Shown here in pieces: positions 53,435-64,000 of a stretch of 64,000 nucleotides of DNA. Source of the stretch: Ligula intestinalis (Eukaryota > Platyhelminthes > Cestoda > Diphyllobothriidea > Diphyllobothriidae); assembly GCA_036362985.1 (NCBI GenBank), contig JAYGXS010000009.1:11116431-11180430 (forward strand), written 5' to 3'. Every line of letters starts with the position of its first letter. The first letter of the stretch is position 1. The notes beneath the pieces are model-generated. The model did not search any database and was not told the origin of the DNA. It saw nothing but the letters and a program-made list of their open reading frames with translations. The translations under genes and the position numbers were made by a program.

Positions 53435-54530
53435 TGTTCATCGAGGCCAAATTTTTCCTCTGCGATGAATGCTACCAGCAAGTTAAAAGATGGCACATTT
53501 GTTTCTCCCAATATCCGGCTTCATGGCCGAAGCAAATATTCAGAAGTTGGAATCAATTGATATTTCAACTACGCTACGTAGATGGCACATTATTCATCAT
53601 CAAGAAGAATCAATCAGACATCCCTCCCCAGGAACTCAATTCTATATTTGCAGGAATTCAACTCACACACGAAACGGAGGTTGGTGGACAACTCCCATAT
53701 CTGGATGTCTTTTACATGGACATACTGGTCTATCACTCCGTACATCTATTCAACGTGAACAAAAATATTCAGAAATATATCAAGCAAAAATGATTTACGT
53801 ATTCTAATTAGTCTTCAAGATTGGATATCGAAAGAACTTCGGGTGTTAGTGCATGAAACAACAGGAATCCATATAAAAGAGCATTTAGGATGAAAATACC
53901 ACCCAGTCTTCCAAAACAGTAACGTGAAGATCATGCCAGAGGTTTTCAACCGAAAACTACGAAAATAGCACATTCAAGTTGCACACCAGCCCGCAATCAC
54001 TTGCGTTCAGAACTTGCAAACCCTGATGACAAGTTAAGCTACCTTGCAAGAAAACGTGTTGTCTACAAGATCCCATGTGCCAGTTGTGGTGAAGTGTATG
54101 GCGGCCAAACAGGAAAAACTACTGTCAGAAGACGAGACGACTTATCTCATGTGATCATGCACGCACAACACACTGATCCTAAATTCGCGTGGAAAAGAAC
54201 ACGTCTTGTTGATGTTGGCCCAACCAGAAAAGGGGGATAATTCCTGGAGACGATGCACTTAAATGTGGGATGCATTTACACATGGTATAATTAATTCAAG
54301 GCCAAAGTTGAACACACGTGGCCAACCACTGCATGATAACTAAGTGTAAGCAAGGCCTACGGGCGCAGACTTTAGCTTACTGAACTGCAATTCGTGACGT
54401 GCGATTAATGAATTAAATTGTTCCTGCACACATCTCATTGTGCGACGACTCGTTCGGTTACCACCCTCAAAAGGTCACAAATTGTATATTTAAGATTTCC
54501 CAAGAATAAAAAAGAAAGGGTATTTGTGGA
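53435..54530 (+). pseudogene. Decayed Penelope-like element (RT palm plus GIY-YIG)
   Basis: Plus strand, shifting frames: LPISGFMAEANIQKLESI (53495 on; the first bases of PMGSP lost), then FQLRYVDGTLFIIKKN (53560 on), where the catalytic YVDD has become YVDG, then GGQLPYLDVFYMD (LPFLDV block). After several frameshifts comes the GIY-YIG part (about 54046-54240): RVVYKIPCASCGEVYGGQTG, where YIG is YGG, then KFAWKRTRLVDVGPTRKGG, a stop, and downstream FLETMHLNVGCIYTWYN and KVEHTWPTTA. The DVGPTRKG and VEHTW blocks mark a subfamily different from the others in this window. It lacks the N-terminus and early RT. Confidence 0.72.
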
Positions 54531-57500
54531 AGGCCTGTTTATTGCTTTCCTCGAGATTTAAAGATTGGGGCTCTGTTCTGTTTTACGCATTGCCAAAATA
54601 AATAGATGTTTTTTAACCTACATGCTCCAATATGCGACACGTCGCCATTTCATTCTCGTAATATGTTGTCAAAATGTTTGCTTGTTATGTTTTAAATACG
54701 GATCTGGGGGATTTCAGTCAGTCCGTCGAACCGTTTACTATTTTCTTATGTTCGGGATTATAGGCCCCGCTGTTTGTCCAGTAGAATAATCTTAAAGTAA
54801 GTGGTATGGCGCCAATTACGCATATAGTTTTTTTTCCAAACAAAGTTATAAAATTATTGCTTAAATATACTGCAGATGTTTCAGAAAAAAAGTTTATTGT
54901 TCGAGAAATGAAAAGTATCTATAGCTTACATGTTTTACTATCGCTGGACTTAAAAAGTTAATGAGGAATAATCTGACAAAGATGTTGCGATAATTTGCAT
55001 AAATTGCTGCGCAAATTTGTCACCTGCATACAAATAATTATTTTTAAATGAAACATCCACAATTTTGGTAAGGCAGAAATATGGCCATTTCTGCCTTGAT
55101 TGCCATAACTAGTCAGTCATATTTAATTCTCATCAACTGAATAAAACGAAGCGCCAACCGGTGACCTGGGCGACGCTTTAAACTAATTCATGGAAGACGT
55201 GGTGCATTGAAATTTGGGAATAATTATACCTGGCTGTGTATGATTAATACACTAGAATGCGACCGTGCATCTTCTTATGTCCTGCGTGGCCAACTCATTC
55301 GACATATAATTTTCTAGGCATTGATCGACTGCCTGCTGGACTCCATACGATAGTGGGAGGCAACACGGATTGACAGTGTTTCGTAAGCAATCTGTGGGTG
55401 GCCATCTAGTATATATTCACTCACTTCGTTAGAGACGGAGGCGCCGCGAGGAGAATATTTACGGAGTAACCGGAAAGAAAAGCAGTTTTACCTTGATTTA
55501 ATTTACTCAATGGAAACAAACTTTATTTATAAAAACAACATGTTTGCGTTAGAGTTCAGATAATGCAATACTTATTCCAGGATTCCAAAAAGCTATTTTT
55601 TTTAAGTTAAACCTGTCTTCCGTAGTGCACTCATAATTTGGAAACCACTTAAAAGTAGGGGATCAACTGCTATCGCTTTAGCAATTGGAGTTGGCATTTT
55701 ACCATGAAGCATAAACTTTGTGGACATCTGATATTATATTCCAATTAAATATGGATAACGGTGAAATGGCGCATTTTGAAATTACATTAAACAGAGAATA
55801 TATGCATTCTCCCACGTTTGCATAAAACTTCTATTGCACTAGTAGAACTACGAGAGTCTATACGTTTTCGCTGCTATTCATTATCAAAACGTCTGCTGTA
55901 CTGAAAAAACGCATCATTTTGGAGCAAATTTTGTGAGGCACAATGCATGTATTTTATTTAACTGAAGACAATACAGACCGTTAGGACTGGGGACTTCAAT
56001 TGCAGTGTATTTCGGAGACGAATTGTAGCATGCAATGTAACTAGGGGTTTTTCTGATGACTTTTTCAATCCAGTCACGTTTTGTTGTTTTCAACACAAAT
56101 AAGTTGAATTCCGCCGTGCAATTGGGGGTGCCTTTAGAAAATATGCCGTACGCAACCCATTTCGATCTGGCTGCCGTTAGAAACAGGAGTCATCTGCCAC
56201 TGTCACGTAGACAAGGAGCTAAAAAGAAGAAATGCATGCAAACAACTTAATTTGGGATACAAGAAATGAGTACAGTGATGTGCTTTACTTTTGTGAAGAA
56301 CAGATTCTTCAATGTTAACTTTTTAACCCGTGCGCGTTTTTCGTACAACTTGCCTCATTTTCGTGGAAATATGGAAGGCTGACTTTTTGCTGATACGTTG
56401 ATGCGATTGGAGTTCGAGCTTCCATCAGTGTCTCCGGTGAACTAAGAACTGGCGGATTGGAAGGATAAGGAAGTATTACCCAGCCAGCAACATTGCAGAA
56501 ATGCCTACAAGGAAGAGTTAACAACCCTTCAGGTAGAATCTGTCCACCATGCATGCATTATCATAGTGGCTAGCTAAAGACGACCACCAACAGGCAGGAC
56601 TACACATGCACAACTTGACGGTCGCTGAGAATAACAGCTGAACTAGGTACAAGAGGAAAATGTTGTAGATATGAACACACGACGGTAAATAATCTTAGAT
56701 GCATACACTTCAGTAGACAGTATTAAGACTGTCCACATTGACGATCGCTGAGACAAATATCTGAACTTAAAAAACAGTTAGAACGTCGCGGGTATGAATG
56801 CTTGTGTTAAGGCTGAAAGCTTTTAAAATCAAGGCATATTTCATCGAAAACACGGAGGAAATATGTATATTATTTGTTTATTTTAATAGAACAAGAAGTT
56901 TAATTTCAACTTTTTGAATCAAAAAAGCGGCCCATAATGGTTTAAAGCGGTCATAGATAATGAAAATTTGAAATACTTAGCAGCGTTCGAGAAGATGGTT
57001 CAACTTGGGCATTAGCGAATGTCAACATTTTTTTTGCCAAAAACATGACTATCTTTCAAATATTTTAGAGGGTAAATTATCTGCCTAATACAGTTATAAT
57101 GTCCCTTGAATACAAACCGTCCGTCAACACAAAGTAGCGGCAAACCGGATGCAACAGGTACGCTATAAGCACAATAAACTTCACTAGCGTAAATCACCTC
57201 CGTTACGACATAGACGCACGCATGAACACGAATAACACTTTCTAATCAATGTTGGCCTACTCAGTCAGATTATCATAGGCGCGTTCAAAATTTAACGAAC
57301 GCGTTATTTTCAATCAAAGAAGTAATAATTATATTGCCCATGTTTTCCACCAAATGTATTTGAATTTATAAAGGCAGACAAATTCAAGGATAAAAAGGCA
57401 TACTTCTTAAGTAGTCAAAAGATACGCATTACTAGGAGTCGGAACAAAGCTCGTTAAAAAGCCGACTTTCTGCCCTGACTAAACGGGTTTCAGATTACAC

Positions 57501-57980
57501 TACAAGCTTATCATTATGACAACTGGATTCAATTCCAATTACCGAAAGAGTATAAGTCTTTCGCATATGTCGAAATATTGCATGATCAATGGCTTCTACT
57601 GTAAAATGTGTTTTAACTGCACATGTCTCAGTGTTTATCAAAATAGAGGCATAACAATAGACGTATGTATTCCAATTTGTAATATATCTTAAAATACCGA
57701 ATTTTTAACAATCGTCCTTTGCTACAAAATGGGCACAGCAATTAATATGCTTGTAAATTGATTCAGGACACCATATTTTTAGTTCACTTCTAATGCACTG
57801 TGGGGAGTTTATTGAACGAAATATCAGTAGTCATGTGCTATGACAAATAGTTTTGAAGGTCACTGGAAAACATGCTTGGTAAAATGCTAGCCTCAAGGTT
57901 TGATTGAGGTGTATTTTGCTGCACGATTATCATTATTAAATCCCAAAAATATATGTTTATAATCGACTGACTATTTAAGT
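54531..57980. other. No supported gene
   Basis: AT-rich sequence with short frames lacking motifs. I see no RNA gene or repeat match here that I can support. Confidence 0.4.
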
Positions 57981-57984
57981 ATAC

Positions 57985-58115
57985 GAAAATGGTGAAATAA
58001 GCGTCTCCTACATCCGACGACTTGCATAACAGGGCCTGCTGTTTGGCGCAGATTATGTTCTTTTCCTTTTTGTAGCCTTTGGGTGGCGTCTGCGTGTGTG
58101 CGTTCTTTTCATTGA
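57985..58115 (-). pseudogene. Segment E, copy 4 (degenerate)
   Basis: Minus-strand text KNIICAKQQALLCKSSDVGDAYFTI matches the AKQLALACKS..VVDA block of the other E copies when split as AKQQALLCKS and DVGDA. The upstream part has stops. Confidence 0.35.
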
Positions 58116-58772
58116 TTTTGACAGTCCTTATAAATTCAAATATAGTTTATGGTAAAATCAAACGAAAGAGGTTTTTCTTGTATTGCGTTGGTATAAAATA
58201 ACGGCTTATTTGAATATTATACTCAAAGATAGAACATCTCTGGGATTGACAAATATTCTGATAATAAGCACGTCTACGACTGTGAGGTGTCTGTTCATTA
58301 AACATCATACCCATCAATCTATAAATGCTGCCAATGCCGTTAAAAATATGTTCAAAATTATTGCGATATTTAATAAAAACGATGTGAATTATTCCTCTAA
58401 ATGTAGGCGAAATGTATTTTTCCTTAAACCTGATGTACAAAATGCGCAGGTTTTAAGCCTTGACTTCAAATATAGCAATCATTAAGGCTTCAAAATTTTT
58501 CGAAAATTCTGAAAAAAATTCAAAACCGAACGATCCTTTTTCTCAGCATAAAATATAAACATGGTGTAATTTGCCACAAAAAGGGTACATGTAACTTTTT
58601 AAGTTTACGTTTTCTATTGAATATGTTCGAATTTATAAATGCAGTCAAATAAATGATACCGATGCATAATATATAAAAAATTTACATTTTATCAAAAAAG
58701 CATATTATAGCATCATTAAATTAAGTTAAGAATAAACTACTTTATAATCAGTATCACTTCCTGAGTCAATGC

Positions 58773-60023
58773 CGGTTAGCACAAGAGTATTCACTAAGGC
58801 CAATAATTGTCCAAATACCATCGTTGCCAGCAACAAACAGATCGGGTGACTCGTGCTCAGAGATGCTTGTCTCGTCTGCTCTCCACGAGTTCTATTCCCC
58901 TGGCAAATCTTTCAATCTGAAATCTGCATGGAAACCTGTCACGACTTCAGAATTTTACTATGATGAAAATGTGTTCGTACCCAAACACTTTGTACATTCA
59001 ATTAGCTACATAGTTTTCAATGCCACTTATCCACGCATACACCCGAAATATAAGTCTTTGGCGGAGACCCAGCTGCGCTATTTCCCGTTACTTAGAGTTT
59101 CGGATTTTCGAGCCTGAAGTCTTCTGTAGCCGACACACAGCATTGTTGTGGCTGGCAATTTAAAATATTTTTTTTATTCCAGAAGCTCCTTTTTCTTTAA
59201 GATAAACATTTAAGGAAGGCGTAATCTGCGGCGAAACGAGAACATTTTTTATCGTTAACGTGTTTGTGCTCAGATTTCCTAGTGTGATCATACCTCCACT
59301 ATTCATATTCCCGTTGCACATCTGGCACGTTGAAATCACCGATGAACTTGCCACGTCTTCACGATTTTGTTTTGCTAAAATTGATTTCGTATCCAAACAC
59401 TTTTATTACATCCACTTGGCTATACAGAGGTGTAGCAGTTTCTATGTGTCTAAAGTATTTGACAATTGTGAAACATATTTAAAACCAAAAGATACCTTTA
59501 TTCTAAGTATAAGGAATAAAATGGTGAAAAAATCTACCATAGGAGTACAAATAATATTTTTTGACAACATTTTCCAAAAAAATGTTTTAATTTATTAAAG
59601 GAGACAACATTTATCATGAATACGTGCAATATTTAACAGGTTACTGTGTACACTGATCAGGACAAAGCTTATAAAAATGCCATATTTATTCATGACTAAA
59701 ATAAGCTTAAATAAGACCACTTGATAATTGCGCGCAACCAGTGCAAACTGTGCATGTTTCAACCCTATCTGCGCATAACTATGAAAATGTTACAATCATG
59801 TATGATTAAGGATTCCCGGCGAAATCTGAAACATCAGGAAAAAAAACGGTTGTTCCACTGATCGCTTCCTCTTCTTCTGAACGATTCGCATATTTTCCAG
59901 GATTGGAAATTTGAACATTATTATGAATATTTTCCCGCCACTGGTTTGGTAACATAGTTTCTACTCAATGAGTTAATTACAGAAATTGTGAATTTATTTT
60001 TTCGAGAAGGCAGCAGGAACTCA
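58773..60023 (+). repeat. Left arm of large inverted duplication
   Basis: Inverted copy of about 62700-64000. Order on the plus strand: an M2 module (58773-59170), a second, weaker M2-like block (59260-59480), and an M1 module (59640-60023) with the hammerhead-like block GGATTCCCGGCGAAATCTGA. Matches to the right arm are extensive (e.g. CCATCGTTGCCAGCAA, CGTACCCAAACACTTT, TGCCACTTATCCACGCATAC). The arm is cut on its right by the N gap; its left limit is uncertain because the right arm runs off the window. Confidence 0.75.
58824..59117 (+). pseudogene. M2 open frame, left arm (unknown, possibly protease-related)
   Basis: A 97-codon frame: RSGDSCSEMLVSSALHEFYS, then FYYDENVFVPKHFVHSISYI and FNATYPRIHPKYKSLAETQL. 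Its partner in the right arm (63975 to 63565, -) keeps nearly the same protein for about 100 codons (VFVPKHFLHSIDYTVFNATY, PRIHPKYKSLALNQL). IHPKY followed by a leucine-rich strand resembles the region around the catalytic Asp in S1 proteases, which would fit the neighbouring His-exon remnants. On the opposite strand another frame (63630-63773: GVGYRRHQARKYETL, FRVYAWISGIENCVVN, stop) also looks coding and would suit a protease C-terminus. I cannot say which strand, if either, was coding. Confidence 0.35.
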
Positions 60024-60123
60024 NNNNNNNNNNNNNNNNNNNNNNNNNNNNNNNNNNNNNNNNNNNNNNNNNNNNNNNNNNNNNNNNNNNNNNNNNNNNN
60101 NNNNNNNNNNNNNNNNNNNNNNN
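60024..60123. other. Assembly gap (100 N)
   Basis: Exactly 100 N, so a nominal scaffold gap of unknown true size. By comparison with 15985-16320, where the sequence that starts again at 60124 lies just upstream of protease-like copy A, the gap may hide a further 'His' exon copy. Confidence 0.95.
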
Positions 60124-60500
60124 AGCCCATATTCGGCCATATATCGACGGCAAAGAGACAGGTTTAAATAAACATCGTACTTTGGCAGACATGCGGAAAA
60201 TATTATGTATGATATGTTTTATCCAAATAAACTTCCTGGTAGCCATAGCTTGAGAAGTGACTTAGTTCTGAGCATCAATACAAGTAATAGAATCAAAATA
60301 CAGTCATATATTCCAAGTTCTAGATAAAAACTTACCGGGGAATACAGTTACTTACATTTATTTGTTAAATGGATACACGATTACGGTCCTTTGAAAGGTG
60401 TTTTTTTTAACGGATAGAACTAATTCTTATTAAGAACATTAATATCCGACGCATTCCTTATTAAGGTTTTGACGCAAATTGGCCTTGGAGCGTAAGCTTT
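60124..60500. repeat. Duplicated flank of a protease-like copy
   Basis: Counterpart of 16296-16680 in the same orientation (see there). The exon itself would fall into the gap on the left. Confidence 0.55.
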
Positions 60501-60629
60501 TTTACAGTTTGTGTTAACAACATCAACGTGGTATTTTCGTCTTATGACTTGGACCATTGCTCCACAGAATAAAGCATATTGGTCAGGCAAGTGTGGTTTC
60601 CTCGAGACTCGTGTTGGGCACCTTCAAAG

Positions 60630-62285
60630 GATTATTTTATTCGCGGAAATTCATCGAGACCTTTTTGATGATCCTTTCCAAAACTTTGCAACAGATGTAA
60701 GTTAAGCTCACTGGTCGATAGTTGTTCGCACTGGTTCTGGATACACCCTTGTGAGTAGGGTATATGTTCGCAACATTCCAATCGGATGGGAGGAGGCCTC
60801 GATTAAAGGACAACTAAAAAAATGTGCGTAAGTGGTCTGGAAAGTTCCGAAGCCAGCTCGTGTAGTACCCTTGCTGGTATTTTCTCTGGACCCAGAGACT
60901 TAGCTTCATTAAGCGCAAGAAGTTCATTCCTTAAATATTCTTCTGTGAAACGGAGGTCCTCCATGATTTTGCCATAATTCTCTGCATGGAAGTCTGCCGG
61001 ATTAAAATGCAGTTCCTCAGTGAAAAAAGAGGCAAGAACTTGCTAAGGTGTTCCGCTTTTTCGAGATTGACGATAATTTTGTTCATTATTTTCATCTTTT
61101 AGTAAGGCAACTGTGTCTTTGTTTTTTAGCTTGCTATTGATGTAACTGTAGAGAATCTTTGGCTTCGTTACGGCCCGCTTTTTAATTTTTGCTTCGTAAT
61201 ATTTCCGCGCTTTTCGAATGTTTGATCTAACCTCACTCCGCTTTTGGTGGAATCCTTCAAATTGTGAAGGCTGCCGTGTTGATGCGTACCTTCTCCAGAG
61301 TTTTTTTTGCGGTTTATTTGGGCTCTGCAGATGTTGCGTAAACCCAGGGGCCTGCTCGCCTTCTGTACTTTTTTAGCGGACAGTTTCGATGCATAACTTC
61401 CCTTATAAGATCCCTGACAGTGTTCCAGTTGGCATTCGGACAACCGGTTAGAAGGTCATACTTATTTATTTCTGCTAGTTTATTTCTCATTGCGGTGTAA
61501 TTTCAGCGCCAGTAGTCTTATCAAAACTCCGTATTTCTCAGTTAATTGGTCTTTGAAGAATATTCCCACAGGATCATGACATTATCACTCTTTCCAAGAG
61601 GCGCGATTGGCCTAATTTCGCTTGTATCAATCGGGTCTTTCGATAATACGAGGTCCAAACAGTTCGCCGTTTGTGCTTCTTTTATTCTCGTTGGGAATCC
61701 AAAATTCTGCATGACAGAGAGTTTCCCCATCAGCTTTAAGAATCTGGAGGTAAAAGACTCATGAGAACACTTATTTGATAGCTCATCCCAGTTAATCAGT
61801 GGGGTGTAAAAATCTCCAGTGATCAGCGCGTTTTCATTTTGAGCCAGTTCACGCATTATTCCAAACAAGGTCTCGCCACCCTCTGGAGATTGATTTGGCA
61901 GTCTATAGATAGTCATGAAATGTAAACTGGGTGCAACACGCGTTTTCAGTTTAAGCCATAGCGCTTCACAACCATGAGAGGAACAAATTTTGCGTTCTTA
62001 TGAAATGATGCCCTTCTTGACAAACACTGTTATTCCTCCTCCCCTAATATGTACCCAGTCCCGACGAAAAACTTGGTACTCTCCGGGTACAATTTCAGCC
62101 TCCATTACGTCAGTTTGTCGCCAGGTCTCTCTAATGGATATGACATCCGGCTGTAGGTCAGCTATGCAAACTTTGAGCTCGTCAAACTTCTGAAGTAAAC
62201 TCTGTGCGTTCGTATAAAAAAACGCAGTTTCGCCAGCATAGAGTTCTGCGCGATTTGTGGGTCGAGGGAGCCGGAAGATCTCTGC
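60630..62285 (-). pseudogene. CR1/Jockey-like LINE: endonuclease and start of RT
   Basis: Minus strand. The APE endonuclease starts with FFYTNAQSLLQKFDELKV (about 62222), then IRETWRQTDV, YQVFRRDWVHIRGGGITVF and VKKGIIS, a TAA (about 62000), ALWLKLKTRV, MTIYRLPNQSPEGGE, ALITGDFYTPLINWDEL (GDFN usually; Asn replaced by Tyr) and TANCLDLVLSKDP. The 124-codon frame 61916-61542 is the clean part. After stops come LYSYINSKLKNKDTVALLKD, then EAKSLGPEKIPARVLHELAS, and, after a frameshift, LLPSDWNVANIYPTHKGVSR and NNYRPVSLTYICCKVLERII: the start of the RT domain. Beyond about 60640 it fades out; the catalytic palm is missing. It lies between the arms of the large inverted duplication. Confidence 0.85.
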
Positions 62286-62690
62286 GAATTAGCTACTTTA
62301 TTACCTTAGTTTTGCACTGCTGTTTGTCTCTAAAAAACAGCCGTATTGGCTATCTCCAGAGGAATGACCTCTTGGTGGTGATGATTTTCCCGTGCATTAT
62401 TCGTAGGTTCCTCTTGCCCGCATTGTATCTCCTGTACAGTTCGGTTTTTACTGCCCTCCACTTCTCTCTCTCGGCCGGCGAGTACTGCCGCTGAAAAAAA
62501 CCGTTGTATACTTGTTCCGTAGTTGCGATTTCCTGTTCAACAGTTGCTTTGCTTGTTCTTCGTGCTTGAGTATAAAAAAATTATTGGTCTGGGTTGACCC
62601 GAATGCGTATATGGACCCTTTTTCAGCCGCATCCTATATGCTTTTAGGACAGGGAACACAATTTCTTCATTTTCATGCATTCATATCATA
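62286..62690. other. No recognised gene
   Basis: Upstream of the LINE endonuclease; possibly its 5' region. Plus-strand frames here are shadows. Confidence 0.4.
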
Positions 62691-62694
62691 CTAT

Positions 62695-64000
62695 AAAAAT
62701 GCAGCAGAGACTGATTTGTAACACCATGTGAGTTCCTGCTGCCCTCTCGAAAAAAATAAATTCACAATTTCTATCATTAAGTGATTGAGTAGAAACTATG
62801 TTTCCAAACTAGTGGCGGGAAAATATTCATAACATTGTTCAAATTTCTAATCCTGAAAAATGTGTGAATCGTTCAGAAGAAGAGGAAGCGATCAGTGGAA
62901 CAACCACTTTATTGTCCTGACGTTTCAGATTTCGCCGGGAATCCTTAATCATACTTGATGGTAGCATATTCATAGCTTTGCGCAGATAGGGTAAAAACAT
63001 GCGCAGTTTGCACTGGTTGCGCGTAATTATCACGTGGTCTACTTAAAGCTTATTTTAGTCATGAAAAATATGGTATTTTAATAAGCTTTGTCCTGCTCAG
63101 TGTACACAGTACTGTAAAATGTAACCTGTTAAATATTACACGTATTAATGATTGATTTTGTCTCCTTTAATAAATTTAAACATCTTTATGGAAAATGTTG
63201 TCGAGAAAAATATTATTTGCACTCCTTTGATAGATTATTTCAAATGTTATACCTTAAACTTATAATAAAGGTATCTTTCGGTTTTAAATATGTTTCTCAA
63301 TTGTTAAATACTGAAGACACCTTGAGAGTACTACAGATCTGTATAGCCAAGTGGATGTAAGAAAGTGTTCGGATACGAAATCAATTTTAGCAAAACAAAA
63401 TGGTGAAGATGTTACAGGCTCCTTGCAGATTTCTAAGAGGCAGATGCACAACATGAGTAAGAAAGGTGGAGATATAATCGCACCAGGAAATCTGAGCACA
63501 AACACGTTAACGATAAATTGATTGTTTTTTCTCGTTTTGCCGAAGATTGCGCCTTCGTCAAATGTTAATCTAAAAGAACAAGGAGCTTTTGGAATAAAAC
63601 AATTATTTTTAATTGCCAGACACAATAATGCTGGGTGTTGGCTACAGAAGACACCAGGCTCGAAAATATGAAACTCTTAGTAAGCGGACAGTAGCGCAGC
63701 TGGTTCAACGCCAAAGACTTATATTTCGGGTGTATGCGTGGATAAGTGGCATTGAAAACTGTGTAGTCAATTGAATGTAGAAAGTGTTTGGGTACGAACA
63801 CATTTTCATCATGGTAAAAATTTGAAGTCTCGGAAGGTTCCCATACAGATTTCAGAGTGGAAGATGTGCCAGGGGAATAGAACTCGTGGAGAGCAGACGA
63901 GACTAGCATCTCTGAGCACGAGCCACCTGATCTGTTTCTTGCTGGCAACGATGGTATTGGGAGAATTATCGGCAACTGTTGACACTCTTTTGCTAACCGG
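62695..64000 (-). repeat. Right arm of large inverted duplication
   Basis: Inverted partner of 58773-60023; it begins in an M1 module (62695-63130, including GTTCCTGCTGCCCTCTCGAA and the TGACGTTTCAGATTTCGCCG block at 62931), continues through M2-like blocks (63318-63460 and 63620-63975) and runs off the end of the window. By eye the two arms differ at roughly one base in eight to ten, so they are not recent copies. Confidence 0.75.
63565..63975 (-). pseudogene. M2 open frame, right arm
   Basis: 136-codon minus-strand frame: ARNRSGGSCSEMLVSSALHE, FYHDENVFVPKHFLHSIDYT and FNATYPRIHPKYKSLALNQL. It is the partner of 58824-59117. The GDSC of the left arm is GGSC here. Conservation of the frame is suggestive, but synonymous bias was not tested and the opposite strand is also open at 63630-63773. 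Confidence 0.35.

Noticed and set aside
1..64000. CRISPR array, bacterial operon or prophage
   Set aside because: No regularly spaced short repeats, no ribosome-binding-site-led gene series and no phage genes; all evidence is for an animal genome.

Overview
The window looks like repeat-rich, non-coding-dominated DNA from an animal nuclear genome, most likely an invertebrate. The reasons are: no long intact gene anywhere in 64 kb; AT-rich background full of short spurious frames; a 100-base run of N typical of a scaffold gap; tRNA-derived SINE-like repeats with A and B boxes; and metazoan retroelement families (Penelope-like elements with GIY-YIG domains, CR1/Jockey-like LINEs, a small LTR element). 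I cannot name the species. A flatworm, another lophotrochozoan or a chelicerate would all fit; this is inference only.

Layout. 1-9.5 kb: a decayed Penelope-like element (PLE) reverse transcriptase (about 0.96-1.8 kb, +), a hammerhead-like motif at 2.63 kb, a PLE C-terminal tail with its terminal repeat (3.4-3.9 kb, -), then AT-rich DNA with a pair of hairpins at 6.53-6.59 kb. 9.5-15.7 kb: a GC-richer PLE nest. Two near full-length but broken elements lie on the minus strand (element 1, 9.52-12.39 kb; element 2, 13.19-15.69 kb), each with its own terminal direct repeats (pLTR), plus an inverted 5'-truncated copy between them. The pLTRs carry TATA-like boxes and hammerhead-ribozyme-like sequences, one with a complete conserved core. 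16-25.3 kb: first remnants of a serine-protease-like exon series, a tandem duplication and pieces of two LINE lineages. 25.69-26.73 kb: a tRNA-derived repeat array, one inverted plus two direct units and a partial one, flanked by a 14-bp direct repeat. 27.8-28.2 kb: a 379-bp MITE with TA duplications. 28.67-30.07 kb: a miniature LTR retrotransposon. 30-48 kb: more diverged duplicated segments, including three further trypsin-like 'His' exons, one split by a SINE. 48.1-50.2 kb: PLE copies in inverted arrangement. 53.1-54.5 kb: another decayed PLE. 57.9-64 kb: a large inverted duplication (arms 58.77-60.02 and about 62.70-64.00 kb) with the N gap and a CR1-like LINE between the arms.

How it fits together. 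The underlying locus appears to be an old array of duplicated segments carrying chymotrypsin-fold (S1) protease-like exons. The best copies read as a CGG...WVLT-AHC block on the minus strand at about 16.1, 31.65 and 32.7 kb and on the plus strand at 45.7-46.3 kb. Every copy has stops or lost catalytic context, so these are called pseudogene fragments. Later waves of PLE, LINE, LTR, MITE and SINE insertion have broken the array up. All homologies were recognised by eye; no search or alignment was run.
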